A stretch of DNA of 23,561 nucleotides from Chloroflexota bacterium (GTDB lineage Bacteria > Chloroflexota > Anaerolineae > Anaerolineales > UBA4823): contig JAAZNS010000337.1 in assembly GCA_012798185.1 (NCBI GenBank), positions 1 through 23,561 of the forward strand, written 5' to 3'. This document shows positions 1-8,300 of the stretch, in pieces (position 1 is the first letter of the stretch; the number at the start of each line of letters is the position of its first letter). Both the position numbers and the translations under genes were made by a program. The notes under the pieces were generated by a model. The model searched no databases, was not told the origin of the DNA, and saw only the letters and a program-made list of their open reading frames with translations.

Positions 1-584
1 GCCACATCATCCGGGCTGGGAGTAGGATCGCCGCTAGGATGATTATGAAAAACGATTATTGCTGCTGAATTCTTGCGGATTGCTTCTTTAAATAGTTCTC
101 CTACCCTCACCTGGGATGAATTTAAAGACCCTTTATAGACATTAATAATATCCAAAACCCGATTACGGGTATCCAATAAAATAACGCGTAATTCTTCCTG
201 TTCTAAAATGCTCATCTCGTGTATCACCAAATCCGCTGCATCCTGCGGGCTGTTAATCATCGGGCGTTCTTTCCATTCTTCCAATTTTAAGCGCTGGCCA
301 ATCTCTAGAGCTGCTTTAATTTGAGCTGCCTTTGCTGGTCCAACCCCATGCTGCTGGCAGACTTCATCGAAGCTGGCTCGATGCAGCCCCGATAATCCGC
401 CAAATTTTTCCAATAACCGATGCCCTACCTGTACAGCGTTTTCTCCAGAAACACCCACCCGTAACAAAATTGCTAGAAGTTCTTCTCTGTTCAAGAATTG
501 AGGTCCAAGACGAGCGAGCCTCTCGCGTGGCCGGTCAGTCTCTGCCATATCAGTGATACGGTATGTGTTACGTTGTTGATCCAT
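1..584 (-). CDS. radC: RadC family JAB/MPN-domain protein (3' end cut by window)
   Basis: The minus-strand frame opens with ATG at 584 and stays open to the window edge, giving 194 residues. The N-terminal part has a helix-hairpin-helix segment (GVGPAKAAQIKAAL). The C-terminal part carries the JAMM metal signature HNHPSGDPTPS, typical of RadC. Full RadC proteins are about 220-230 residues, so roughly 30 C-terminal residues lie outside the window. The start follows AGGAAAAGGG. A TATAAT-like -10 lies upstream at 611-616. The family was named for DNA repair, but its biochemical role is unsettled; many members are linked to mobile DNA or natural competence. Identity is sure; function is not. Confidence 0.93.
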   Translation of the reverse strand, partial: MDQQRNTYRITDMAETDRPRERLARLGPQFLNREELLAILLRVGVSGENAVQVGHRLLEKFGGLSGLHRASFDEVCQQHGVGPAKAAQIKAALEIGQRLKLEEWKERPMINSPQDAADLVIHEMSILEQEELRVILLDTRNRVLDIINVYKGSLNSSQVRVGELFKEAIRKNSAAIIVFHNHPSGDPTPSPDDV

Positions 585-610
585 TTTCCCTTTTCCTGCC
601 TTTTCCACTC

Positions 611-616
611 ATTATA
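611..616 (-). promoter_or_regulatory. -10 element, radC promoter
   Basis: TATAAT on the minus strand, about 27 bases before the radC ATG. The best -35 at 17-bp spacing is only TTTTCC, so the call rests on the perfect -10 and its position. Confidence 0.45.
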
Positions 617-832
617 GTATCTTCCCTGAGGCAGGAAAAGAGAAAGTCTGATGAAAAACTCTTTCTTTTAAAAAATTTAGATATAGAGTGTGTTAAAAAA
701 AGTGTTCTTACAAAAAAAGATTGGATGTGAGTTTTAAGAGCAGGATCATTTTTCCCACCCCTCAAAAGAGATGAAGGCATGAAAATTGCATGATCGGGAA
801 AAGGTGAAAATCTGCAGGAATCGCTTCCGTGC

Positions 833-838
833 TATAAT
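833..838 (+). promoter_or_regulatory. -10 element before the zinc-ribbon gene
   Basis: TATAAT on plus. Initiation would fall near 845, within or just before the AAGGTGA that serves as ribosome binding site for ATG 856, so the 5' leader would be only about 10 bases. No convincing -35 is seen at 16-18 bp. Confidence 0.45.
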
Positions 839-855
839 TCACTAAGGTGATTTTT

Positions 856-1374
856 ATGAACTTCGATCCAACCTCCTTTAAAAATTTTGTTTTGATCATG
901 ACCGCCTGGGGAGGCGCTTTCATTGCTGCCTTGTGGTTGTCGTTGGTCATTTGGACTTATCGAGATATCCGCCAGCGGGCTCGTGATCCACTGGCTCGAA
1001 TACTGGCAGTTTTTGTTGTAGCGGTTTTATTTCTGCCGGGTATCATCATTTATTTGATCCTCCGGCCTCCGCGAACCCTTGAAGAAGAATATCAAGCATC
1101 GCTGGATGAAGAGGCGCTCTTACAAACGATCGAGGATTCAACACTTTGCCCTGGATGCAGCCGGCGGGTGAAAGAGAATTGGATGGTCTGCCCTAACTGC
1201 TATACTAAGTTAAAGAAAACATGCCACCAATGCGGTAAGTTAATGGAATTACCTTGGAATTTGTGCCCTTACTGCGGGACACCTGCCCCAGGCATGCGAC
1301 GTGAAGGATTATCATTGGATGATGCCTTACGTTCAGCCCCCGCAGAAGAAGAAGTTCCTAGCGCAGCCAAATAA
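856..1374 (+). CDS. Membrane protein with two C-terminal zinc ribbons
   Basis: A 172-residue protein of unknown function. Residues about 10-35 and 47-69 are hydrophobic and likely form two membrane helices. An acidic linker (about 73-95) follows, then two CxxC...CxxC zinc ribbons with cysteines 98/101 with 112/115 and 123/126 with 137/140, so the ribbons probably face the cytoplasm. I chose ATG 856 rather than the in-frame GTG at 847 because AAGGTGA (844-850) sits five bases before it as a good ribosome binding site; the GTG itself is part of that site. The gene stands alone, divergent from radC. Similar small membrane zinc-ribbon proteins are common in Chloroflexota, which is family knowledge rather than proof of function. 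Confidence 0.85.
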   Translation: MNFDPTSFKNFVLIMTAWGGAFIAALWLSLVIWTYRDIRQRARDPLARILAVFVVAVLFLPGIIIYLILRPPRTLEEEYQASLDEEALLQTIEDSTLCPGCSRRVKENWMVCPNCYTKLKKTCHQCGKLMELPWNLCPYCGTPAPGMRREGLSLDDALRSAPAEEEVPSAAK

Positions 1375-1394
1375 TTAATTAATCTATTGATATT

Positions 1395-1517
1395 AATAAG
1401 GGGGTGTCTTAAAAGGTAAAAATGTCATGTTGAACAGAGCGAAACATCAAACATAATAATAAAATGACACTTCGCTTTGCTCAGCGTGACAGACTTCTTT
1501 AACGACAGCCCCTTATT
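1395..1517. repeat. 123-bp inverted-repeat element (MITE/REP-like)
   Basis: The left end AATAAGGGGGTGTCTTAAA and the right end, read in reverse complement as AATAAGGGGCTGTCGTTAAA, match apart from one substitution and one inserted base. Inside is a second imperfect pair: GTCATGTTGAACAGAGCG near 1424 and, in reverse complement from 1490, GTCACGCTGAGCAAAGCG. The whole element can fold into one long hairpin. It has no reading frame of note. GTCA-GCTGAGC-AAGCGAAG-type sequences are widespread dispersed repeats in bacterial genomes. It lies between the convergent ends of the zinc-ribbon gene and pyrG, so it may also act as a bidirectional transcription stop. No clear target-site duplication was found. 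Confidence 0.7.
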
Positions 1518-1600
1518 TTTAGCCGATATCTGCTCAGGCGATCGCAGAACAACCCTGAAATTGCGGTTTAATTGAGAAACTCACCCTATTAGCGTGGTAG

Positions 1601-3244
1601 TTACGTTGAAGGATTACTATCCATTTTTAGCGATTGTTCTCTAGCTGCTTTTAAAAATCCAACAAACAATGGATGAGGACGATTCGGGCGGGATATAAGC
1701 TCGGGGTGAAACTGTGTACCTACCATAAAGGGATGATCTTTTATCTCAGCAATTTCAACCAGCCTGCCATCCGGAGAAACCCCAGAATAAACCATTCCTG
1801 CCTCTTCAAGCGTCTCACGGTAATTATTGTTGAATTCAAAACGATGGCGGTGGCGTTCTTGAATGGTATTTTGGTCGAAAAATTCAGCATAAGCAGCTGC
1901 TGCTTTGCTTCCGGGCTGAAGCACACAAGGATATAAACCCAGCCGCATAGTTCCCCCCATATCGATAATGCCGCGTTGGTCGGGCATCAAATCGATGACC
2001 GGGTGAGGTGTTGAGCGGTCAAATTCAGAAGAATTGATTTGGTCATTGCCATATACCATTCTGGCAAATTCAACCACCATTAATTGCATCCCCAGGCATA
2101 ATCCTAGATAAGGAACTTTATTTTCGCGGGCATACCGCGCGGCAATGATTTTTCCTTCGGTTCCCCGGCTGCCAAATCCGCCTGGTACTAATATTCCATG
2201 GATATTTTGAAAGATATCTAAACCTTTGCCTTTCTCTAAATCGGCTGAAGGAATCCATTCGATTTTCACTTCGAGCCCCAGGTGCAAGGCGGCATGTTTA
2301 AGTGCCTCGCGGACACTCATATAAGCATCGTGAAGTTCTACATATTTCCCCACCAGAGCGATATTGACTTCTGGTTTTTCTCTTTTAACTTCTGCAATCA
2401 ATGCTTCCCATTGTTGCCAATCTGGTTTTTTACGGGGAGTTAAACCCATTCTTTCCATTACATAATCGCCCACGTTAAATTGTTCCAGCACTAAAGGGAT
2501 CTCATACAAGATTGGCCTTGTAACCATCGGAATGACCGCCTGACGATCAACATCACAAAATAACGCGATTTTATCTCTAAGCTCTTCTGCAATAGGTTGA
2601 TCTGACCGGGCAACGATAATATCGGGAGAAATACCAATCGAGCGTAATTCGCTGACTGAATGTTGTGTTGGCTTGGTTTTCAGTTCGCCCGTCGCACCAA
2701 TATAAGGCAGCCAGGTTACATGGATAAATAAACTATTTTCCCGTCCTACCTCCCGCCGCATCTGACGCAGTGATTCCAGAAATGGTAAAGATTCGATATC
2801 CCCCACCGTACCGCCAATTTCTACCAGAACGATCTCAGCACCGGTTGTCTTTGCCACCAGCCCTATCCGCCGTTTTATTTCGTTGGTGATGTGAGGAATG
2901 ACCTGGATTGTTCCACCCACGTAATCGCCGCGCCGCTCTTTTCCGATGACATCTGCATACACCTGCCCGGTAGTAACATTACATACTTTATTTAAACTCA
3001 CATCGATAAACCGTTCATAATGACCCAAATCAAGGTCAGTTTCAGCGCCATCATCCAAAACAAATACTTCGCCATGCTGATATGGGCTCATCGTCCCAGG
3101 ATCGACATTTATGTATGGATCTAGTTTTTGAACAGCAACTTGAAAACCTCTTTCCTTTAATAGTCTTCCTAAGGCTGCTGCGGTCACTCCCTTTCCCACC
3201 GAGCTTACCACGCCACCGGTAAAAAAGATGTATTTGGTTGTCAT
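1601..3244 (-). CDS. pyrG: CTP synthase
   Basis: Makes CTP from UTP, ATP and glutamine in the cytoplasm. The 547-residue length is normal. The N-terminal synthetase domain starts with the P-loop-like GGVVSSVGKG (residues 10-19). The C-terminal class I glutamine amidotransferase domain has its nucleophile at Cys383 (LGLCLGMQ) and the His513/Glu515 pair in TQFHPEL. The reading frame extends upstream to 3286, but ATG 3244 follows GGAGGA at ideal spacing and gives the usual MTTKYIFFTGG start. A 19-bp perfect inverted repeat lies 60 bases upstream and may regulate it. The Roadblock gene is the upstream neighbour on the same strand. Confidence 0.97.
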   Translation of the reverse strand: MTTKYIFFTGGVVSSVGKGVTAAALGRLLKERGFQVAVQKLDPYINVDPGTMSPYQHGEVFVLDDGAETDLDLGHYERFIDVSLNKVCNVTTGQVYADVIGKERRGDYVGGTIQVIPHITNEIKRRIGLVAKTTGAEIVLVEIGGTVGDIESLPFLESLRQMRREVGRENSLFIHVTWLPYIGATGELKTKPTQHSVSELRSIGISPDIIVARSDQPIAEELRDKIALFCDVDRQAVIPMVTRPILYEIPLVLEQFNVGDYVMERMGLTPRKKPDWQQWEALIAEVKREKPEVNIALVGKYVELHDAYMSVREALKHAALHLGLEVKIEWIPSADLEKGKGLDIFQNIHGILVPGGFGSRGTEGKIIAARYARENKVPYLGLCLGMQLMVVEFARMVYGNDQINSSEFDRSTPHPVIDLMPDQRGIIDMGGTMRLGLYPCVLQPGSKAAAAYAEFFDQNTIQERHRHRFEFNNNYRETLEEAGMVYSGVSPDGRLVEIAEIKDHPFMVGTQFHPELISRPNRPHPLFVGFLKAAREQSLKMDSNPST

Positions 3245-3303
3245 GTGGTCCTCCAAGAATAATATAAATAATCCGACATAATTCAATTAAAAACAAATGT
3301 TGT

Positions 3304-3349
3304 AATTACTCAGCCAATTTGGATGTATTTCCAAATTGGCTGAGTAATT
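3304..3349 (-). promoter_or_regulatory. Perfect 19-bp inverted repeat in the pyrG leader (terminator, attenuator or operator)
   Basis: AATTACTCAGCCAATTTGG (3304-3322) and its exact reverse complement (3331-3349) flank an eight-base loop. On the minus strand the stem is followed, after six bases, by TTTGTTTTT, so it may stop transcription coming from the Roadblock gene or act as an attenuator of pyrG. The stem is fairly A/T-rich and the T-run is not directly attached, so a protein binding site is also possible. Confidence 0.55.
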
Positions 3350-3378
3350 GCCAATTGTATCTATGGTATATAAAGGCA

Positions 3379-3411
3379 GTGGGGAGGGCCGTTTACCGGA
3401 GACCTCCCCAC
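3379..3411 (-). terminator. GC-rich stem-loop 3' of the Roadblock gene
   Basis: GTGGGGAGG (3379-3387) pairs with CCTCCCCAC (3403-3411) around a 15-base loop. It lies 33 bases after the Roadblock stop. On minus it is followed by TGCCTTTATA, only a weak T-run, so termination is plausible but not certain. Confidence 0.45.
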
Positions 3412-3444
3412 GAATTCATGCAAATGAGCAGTTGAAAATTGGTT

Positions 3445-3819
3445 TCATGCAATCAACTTGGCAATATCTGCCGATGCTTTGCTTAATTCTAGAAATAATA
3501 AACCTAACTTGGCATCATCGCGCGCTAGCGCTGTCAATACGGCCTCAGTGCCGACAGCCGTTAATATTACAAAGCCACTCCTTCCCCGGATATACACTTG
3601 ATCCAGCGATCCCCTGCCCAATTCTGAAGCGATCCTTTCTCCCAAGCTTAGCATTGCTGCCGACATTGCGGAAACCCGGTCATCTTCTACATCGCTTGGT
3701 AAATCCGAAGCCATGATTAGTCCATCGACCGATACAATAGCCGATGCCTCAATTTCCGGTAATGCTTGTTGCATTTGCCGTAATCTTTGTACCATCAAAT
3801 CACTTTTTGATTGGGTCAT
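3445..3819 (-). CDS. Roadblock/LC7 domain protein
   Basis: A 124-residue single-domain protein. The sequence ASAIVSVDGLIMASDLP followed by a helix, then YIRGRSGFVILTAVG and LGLLFLELSKASADI, fits the Roadblock/LC7 (MglB-like) fold. In other bacteria such proteins bind small Ras-like GTPases such as MglA and modulate polarity or signalling. No GTPase gene is adjacent here, so the partner is unknown. ATG 3819 follows GGGGAGA five bases upstream. A promoter-like pair, TTGAAA-17-TAAACT, lies about 45 bases upstream. The fold is well supported; the role is not. Confidence 0.88.
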   Translation of the reverse strand: MTQSKSDLMVQRLRQMQQALPEIEASAIVSVDGLIMASDLPSDVEDDRVSAMSAAMLSLGERIASELGRGSLDQVYIRGRSGFVILTAVGTEAVLTALARDDAKLGLLFLELSKASADIAKLIA

Positions 3820-3865
3820 TTTATCTCCCCTGATAAATTGAATAATACTTGGTTTTCGTCAATTG

Positions 3866-3894
3866 AGTTTACCATAATAATCTAATAATTTCAA
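3866..3894 (-). promoter_or_regulatory. Sigma70-type promoter of the Roadblock gene
   Basis: On minus, TTGAAA (3894-3889), a 17-base spacer and TAAACT (3871-3866). Initiation near 3859 would give a leader of about 40 bases with the GGGGAGA ribosome site inside it. Confidence 0.55.
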
Positions 3895-4013
3895 AATTAA
3901 AATTCAAAATTCTCTTATTCACCTGAAAGTATGAAAAATTAATAGTCTTCGATATTTATCATAATCCAGAAATATCAAATTCGCTGAACAAAATCAATCT
4001 CATGAACAATTTA

Positions 4014-4042
4014 TTGACCATCATGCACCTCCGTGTTAAACT
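4014..4042 (+). promoter_or_regulatory. Sigma70-type promoter of the plus-strand gene string
   Basis: TTGACC (4014-4019), a 17-base spacer and TAAACT (4037-4042). The expected start near 4049 is only about five bases before ATG 4054, and no Shine-Dalgarno sequence precedes that ATG. The first message may be almost leaderless. Confidence 0.6.
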
Positions 4043-4053
4043 AAATAGTTGCC

Positions 4054-4710
4054 ATGTTATATAATTTAATTGCTACGCTGTCAATTTTAATAATTTGCCT
4101 GAACTTATTTTTCCCCGGGAATTCTCAGACAAAGCCAACACCTACCTTAATTCCAAAAGTGGGAGATATATCCATTAAGATAAGCTCACCCTCTCCTGGT
4201 CAGGCATTACAAGGCAATATCTCAATTCAAGGAGAAACTAATGTGGCGGGTTTTTCTCATGGAGAATTGACCTTCTCTTATACTGATAATCCTACTGATA
4301 CATGGTTCCTACTGCAGGAATTTGATGCGCCCGTAAGAGGGGAATTGTTTCGATGGGATACCACGACGATAAGTGACGGGGATTATAACCTGCGTTTGGT
4401 TGTAACCTTAAAAGATGGCAGACGTTCGATTGTGATTATCCCCGGTATTCGAGTGAGAAATTACACGCCAATCGAAACCGATACCCCTGCACCAGATCAA
4501 AACCTCAATCAAACTAACCAAATTCAATCTACACCACCTCCAATAATCAAAACTTCTCGTCCAACACCCACACCCTTTCCCGAAAATCCGATATCTGTAT
4601 CGCAAAAGGGACTCCAAAAAATCTTTACACAAGGGGCAATCGCCGGTTTTATCGTAATTTTTGCAGTTGTTTTCATTAGTACCATAAAAAACACCAAGAA
4701 AAATCGCTGA
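4054..4710 (+). CDS. Ig-like membrane-anchored exported protein, function unknown
   Basis: A 218-residue protein not recognised as a named family. Residues 3-20 form a hydrophobic signal peptide or anchor with no lipobox. Residues about 38-136 read as an all-beta Ig-like domain of the kind with SPSPGQALQGNISIQGET and WDTTTISDGDYNLRLVV. A Pro/Thr/Asn-rich linker follows (about 138-180). A second hydrophobic helix lies at about 193-211, with a basic tail (KNTKKNR). The Ig domain is therefore probably outside, tethered by the C-terminal helix. ATG 4054 is the first codon after a good promoter. pth starts 18 bases downstream, so the two are likely co-transcribed. Confidence 0.75.
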   Translation: MLYNLIATLSILIICLNLFFPGNSQTKPTPTLIPKVGDISIKISSPSPGQALQGNISIQGETNVAGFSHGELTFSYTDNPTDTWFLLQEFDAPVRGELFRWDTTTISDGDYNLRLVVTLKDGRRSIVIIPGIRVRNYTPIETDTPAPDQNLNQTNQIQSTPPPIIKTSRPTPTPFPENPISVSQKGLQKIFTQGAIAGFIVIFAVVFISTIKNTKKNR

Positions 4711-4728
4711 TGAACTTATCATTCCACT

Positions 4729-5331
4729 ATGTCTGATGAAGCTCAAAATTCTCTTATTCCATATATGGTTGTTGGTTTGGGAAATCCCGGCCAGCAATAT
4801 AAAACCAGCCGGCATAATATGGGTTTTCTGACCCTCGACCATCTGGCGCATCATTTAAATTTATCATTTTCACGCGTGGAATCGAAAGCTCTGGTATGTA
4901 AAGGTGAATATAAAACTACGCGTCTGTTTTTAGTAAAACCCCAAACGTATATGAATTTATCCGGATTGGCGGTTGGTTCACTGCTGCGCTTTTATCACAT
5001 TCCCCTTTCCAACTTACTCATCGCCTATGACGATATCGATCTGCCATTTGGAATACTACGCATACGTCCCAGTGGCGGTTCGGCAGGCCACAAAGGGATG
5101 CAATCTATCATTGATCGCCTGGGAACCAATGAAATCGCACGTCTTCGTTTGGGAGTAAACCGCCCCGAGGGTCGAAAAACCGCTGCGAGCTATGTTCTAA
5201 AAAAATTTTCTGCATCCGAACTCGAGATTCTTCCGCTGATCTTAAATAAAGCAACTCAAGCAATTTTAACGGTTTTAGAGAATGGTCTTGAATCAGCTAT
5301 GAATCAGTTTAATAACAAAAACGAAGAATAA
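4729..5331 (+). CDS. pth: Peptidyl-tRNA hydrolase
   Basis: Releases tRNA from peptidyl-tRNA that drops off ribosomes. The family signatures are all present: GLGNPG with Asn19, TSRHNMGF with catalytic His29, YMNLSG with Asn76, and YDDIDLP with Asp101. The length of 200 residues is slightly above the usual 185-195 because of a 12-residue N-terminal extension. Neither ATG 4729 nor ATG 4765 has a clear ribosome binding site, and a start at 4765 (MVVGLGNPG) would match the usual N-terminus equally well. mfd follows after 14 bases; the pth-mfd order is common in bacteria. Confidence 0.96.
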   Translation: MSDEAQNSLIPYMVVGLGNPGQQYKTSRHNMGFLTLDHLAHHLNLSFSRVESKALVCKGEYKTTRLFLVKPQTYMNLSGLAVGSLLRFYHIPLSNLLIAYDDIDLPFGILRIRPSGGSAGHKGMQSIIDRLGTNEIARLRLGVNRPEGRKTAASYVLKKFSASELEILPLILNKATQAILTVLENGLESAMNQFNNKNEE

Positions 5332-5345
5332 AAATATATCGGTAT

Positions 5346-8300
5346 ATGTTACTTTCCTCACTGATCACGCCAATATCTAATTCAATAACGAAATTACTCG
5401 ACGCAGTGGAAGCAGGAGAAAAAATTAGTCCACTTGGGTTGCGCCGGGCTTCGAGGCTCCCCTTACTATCAGCGTTACAATGGTCGTTGAATCGCCCAAT
5501 CCTGCTTTTAACAGATCGTACTGACCATGCCCTCACTTTGCTCGATGAATTGGCATTATGGCTGCCAGATCATCCCCGGTTGCTGTTTTCGGAACCTAAT
5601 CCGTTATTCTATGAGAATGCAGCTTGGAGTGATAACACCCGACGGGATCGCCTTCAAGTATTGACTTTATTGGCAATTTATCACATTCCTGGGGCAATTA
5701 AACCCGAAAAACATCCTGTGATTATTGCTCCCGCCCGGGCAGTAATGACGCGTACCATGCCACGCCGGGATTTTCTTAAAGCGACTCGCACTCTAAAACC
5801 TGGACAATTTATCAATCCTGAAGAAATAATCCGCTATTGGATATCCATTGGTTATGATACCGTCAATACCGTTATCAATCCCGGGCAATTTGCCCGCCGA
5901 GGTGGCATTTTGGATTTATGGCCTCCTCTCAATCCTCTTCCCATGCGGATTGAATTGTTCGGTGATGAAATTGAATCCATTAGAGAATTCGAACCTTCAA
6001 CACAACGAACAGTAAAAAGCAATCATAATACTAATGAAAATAAATTTCTGGTATCTCCAGCCAGGGAATTTCTCCTTCCTCATTCACAATCAATTGAGGA
6101 AAACCAGCAGCCGATAGAATTCTCAGAATTCCACATTCCTTTGATTCATCTCACCCCTGCTTCTGTATTGGATTACCTGCCAGCTGAAGCACTCATCTTG
6201 GTGGATGATTTTCAATCCTTTCAAGAAACTATCGATGAAATCGAAGAACAATCAATAAAAGTACGCCAGGATTATCAAAAAGACGGCACCCTGGATGATA
6301 ATTTTCCAGTGCCCTATTTAACAAAATCGGATATTACTGATTTTCTGCAATCACGGCAAATAATCGATTTTGGTTATTCTACTGAATTTCAGTATGAAGA
6401 AACGCCCGAGTCATCCATTGCGCATCAATTTTCCGTATGCCCTCGTTTTGCAGGCAGATTGAAACCCTTTATCGACCACGTTGCAGATTCTTCCTCCCTT
6501 GGAGAAAAAATCGTCGTCGTTTCACGACAAAAATCCCGCCTGGAAGAATTATGGCTTGAGCGGACTGCTGAACCCCCTCAACCCATCTCTAATGGAGAAG
6601 TTATTCCAGAAGGCAACTTACATCCGCCAATGGTCGAATTTATTCAAGGGAGCCTAACTGAAGGATGGAAATTTACTCCAAACCAAGGTTCTCCCGTGCA
6701 ATTATTGACAGACGGTGAGATTTTCGGCTGGAGACGGCCCGAACCACGCCAGCGCCCACGCACAATTGCCAATGCACCTGAAGCGACCTTCGCAGATTTT
6801 CAGGCAGGCGATTATGTCGTCCATGTTGATCATGGAATTGGTATATTCGTCGGCCTGGTAAACCGCATGATCGATGGTTCGGAGCGAGAATATTTATGTG
6901 TAGAATATGCCGATGAAGCCCAGCTTTTTGTGCCTGTTCATCAAGCTGATCGACTTTCGAGCTATGTTGGTCCAGACAACCGCCGTCCATCGTTAAGCAG
7001 ATTGGGCAGCGCTGAATGGCGCAGTATTAAAAGCCATGTAAAAGAAGCTGTGGTGGAAGTAGCCGAAGATTTATTAAAATTATATGCTCAGCGTAATATT
7101 ATTAACGGCTATCAATTCTCTCCAGATACTCCCTGGCAGAAAGAGCTGGAAGCCAGCTTTCCATACATAGAAACAGAAGACCAGCTGCGGGTATTGGAAG
7201 AAGTAAAAAATGACATGCAGACTCCCCGTCCTATGGACCGTTTGATTTGCGGTGATGTGGGTTACGGTAAGACTGAGGTTGCACTGCGGGCTGCGTTTAA
7301 AGCAGTTATGGATGGCAAACAAGTCGCAATGCTTGTGCCAACCACCGTACTAGCGCAGCAGCATTTTGACACATTCTGCCAGCGCTTGGCTGCTTTTCCT
7401 GTTGAAGTTGAAATGCTTTCTCGCTTTCGTACGCCGGGAGAACAACGGGAAATTCTAAAAAAACTAGAAGACGGTAAAATCGATATCATCATCGGCACAC
7501 ATCGCTTGCTTTCTTCAGATGTAAAAATCAAGGATCTGGGATTGCTGATCATCGATGAAGAACAACGCTTTGGTGTAACGCATAAAGAGACTCTTAAGAA
7601 AATGCGGACAGAAGTCGATGTTTTGACACTGACTGCAACACCCATCCCGCGCACATTGTACATGGCTTTAACCGGTGTCCGGGATATCTCTACAATTAAC
7701 ACGCCGCCCGAAGAACGCCTGCCTGTAAGCACTTATGTGGGCCCATACCACCCCTCATTGGTTCGGCGGGCAGTATTACGAGAGCTTGAACGAGGCGGGC
7801 AGGTCTTTTTTGTCCATAACCGGGTGCAGACTATCCAGGGAATGCGCCATCACCTTGAACAATTAGTACCTGAAGCACGCATCGCGGTAGCGCATGGTCA
7901 AATGCCGGAAAATGAGCTCTCAGAACGCATGAAGCTTTTCACCCGGGGTGAAGTGGATATTCTATTAAGTACATCGATCATTGAATCGGGGCTGGATATT
8001 CCCAATGCCAATACACTGATTGTTGACCGAGCCGATACCTTTGGCTTGGCGCAGCTTTATCAATTGCGCGGGCGGGTTGGGCGCGGCGCACAGCGTGCTT
8101 ATGCCTATTTCTTCCGCCATACACGTAAACTACCTACTCTCGAAGGACAACAGCGCCTGGATACAATAGCTGAGAACACCGAGCTAGGTGCTGGTTTTTC
8201 TGTGGCTATGCGTGATCTTGAAATACGCGGCACAGGCGATATTCTGGGTACCCGCCAGCATGGTCATATCGCAGCTATTGGTTTTCATTTATACACTCGA

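Noticed and set aside
1538..1545. GCGATCGC octamer (HIP1-like)
   Set aside because: A single copy of an eight-base palindrome can occur by chance; no array or second copy was seen nearby.
6673..7732. Antisense reading frames of 80-156 residues inside mfd
   Set aside because: They are opposite-frame shadows of a fully conserved coding sequence and show no domain or ribosome site.
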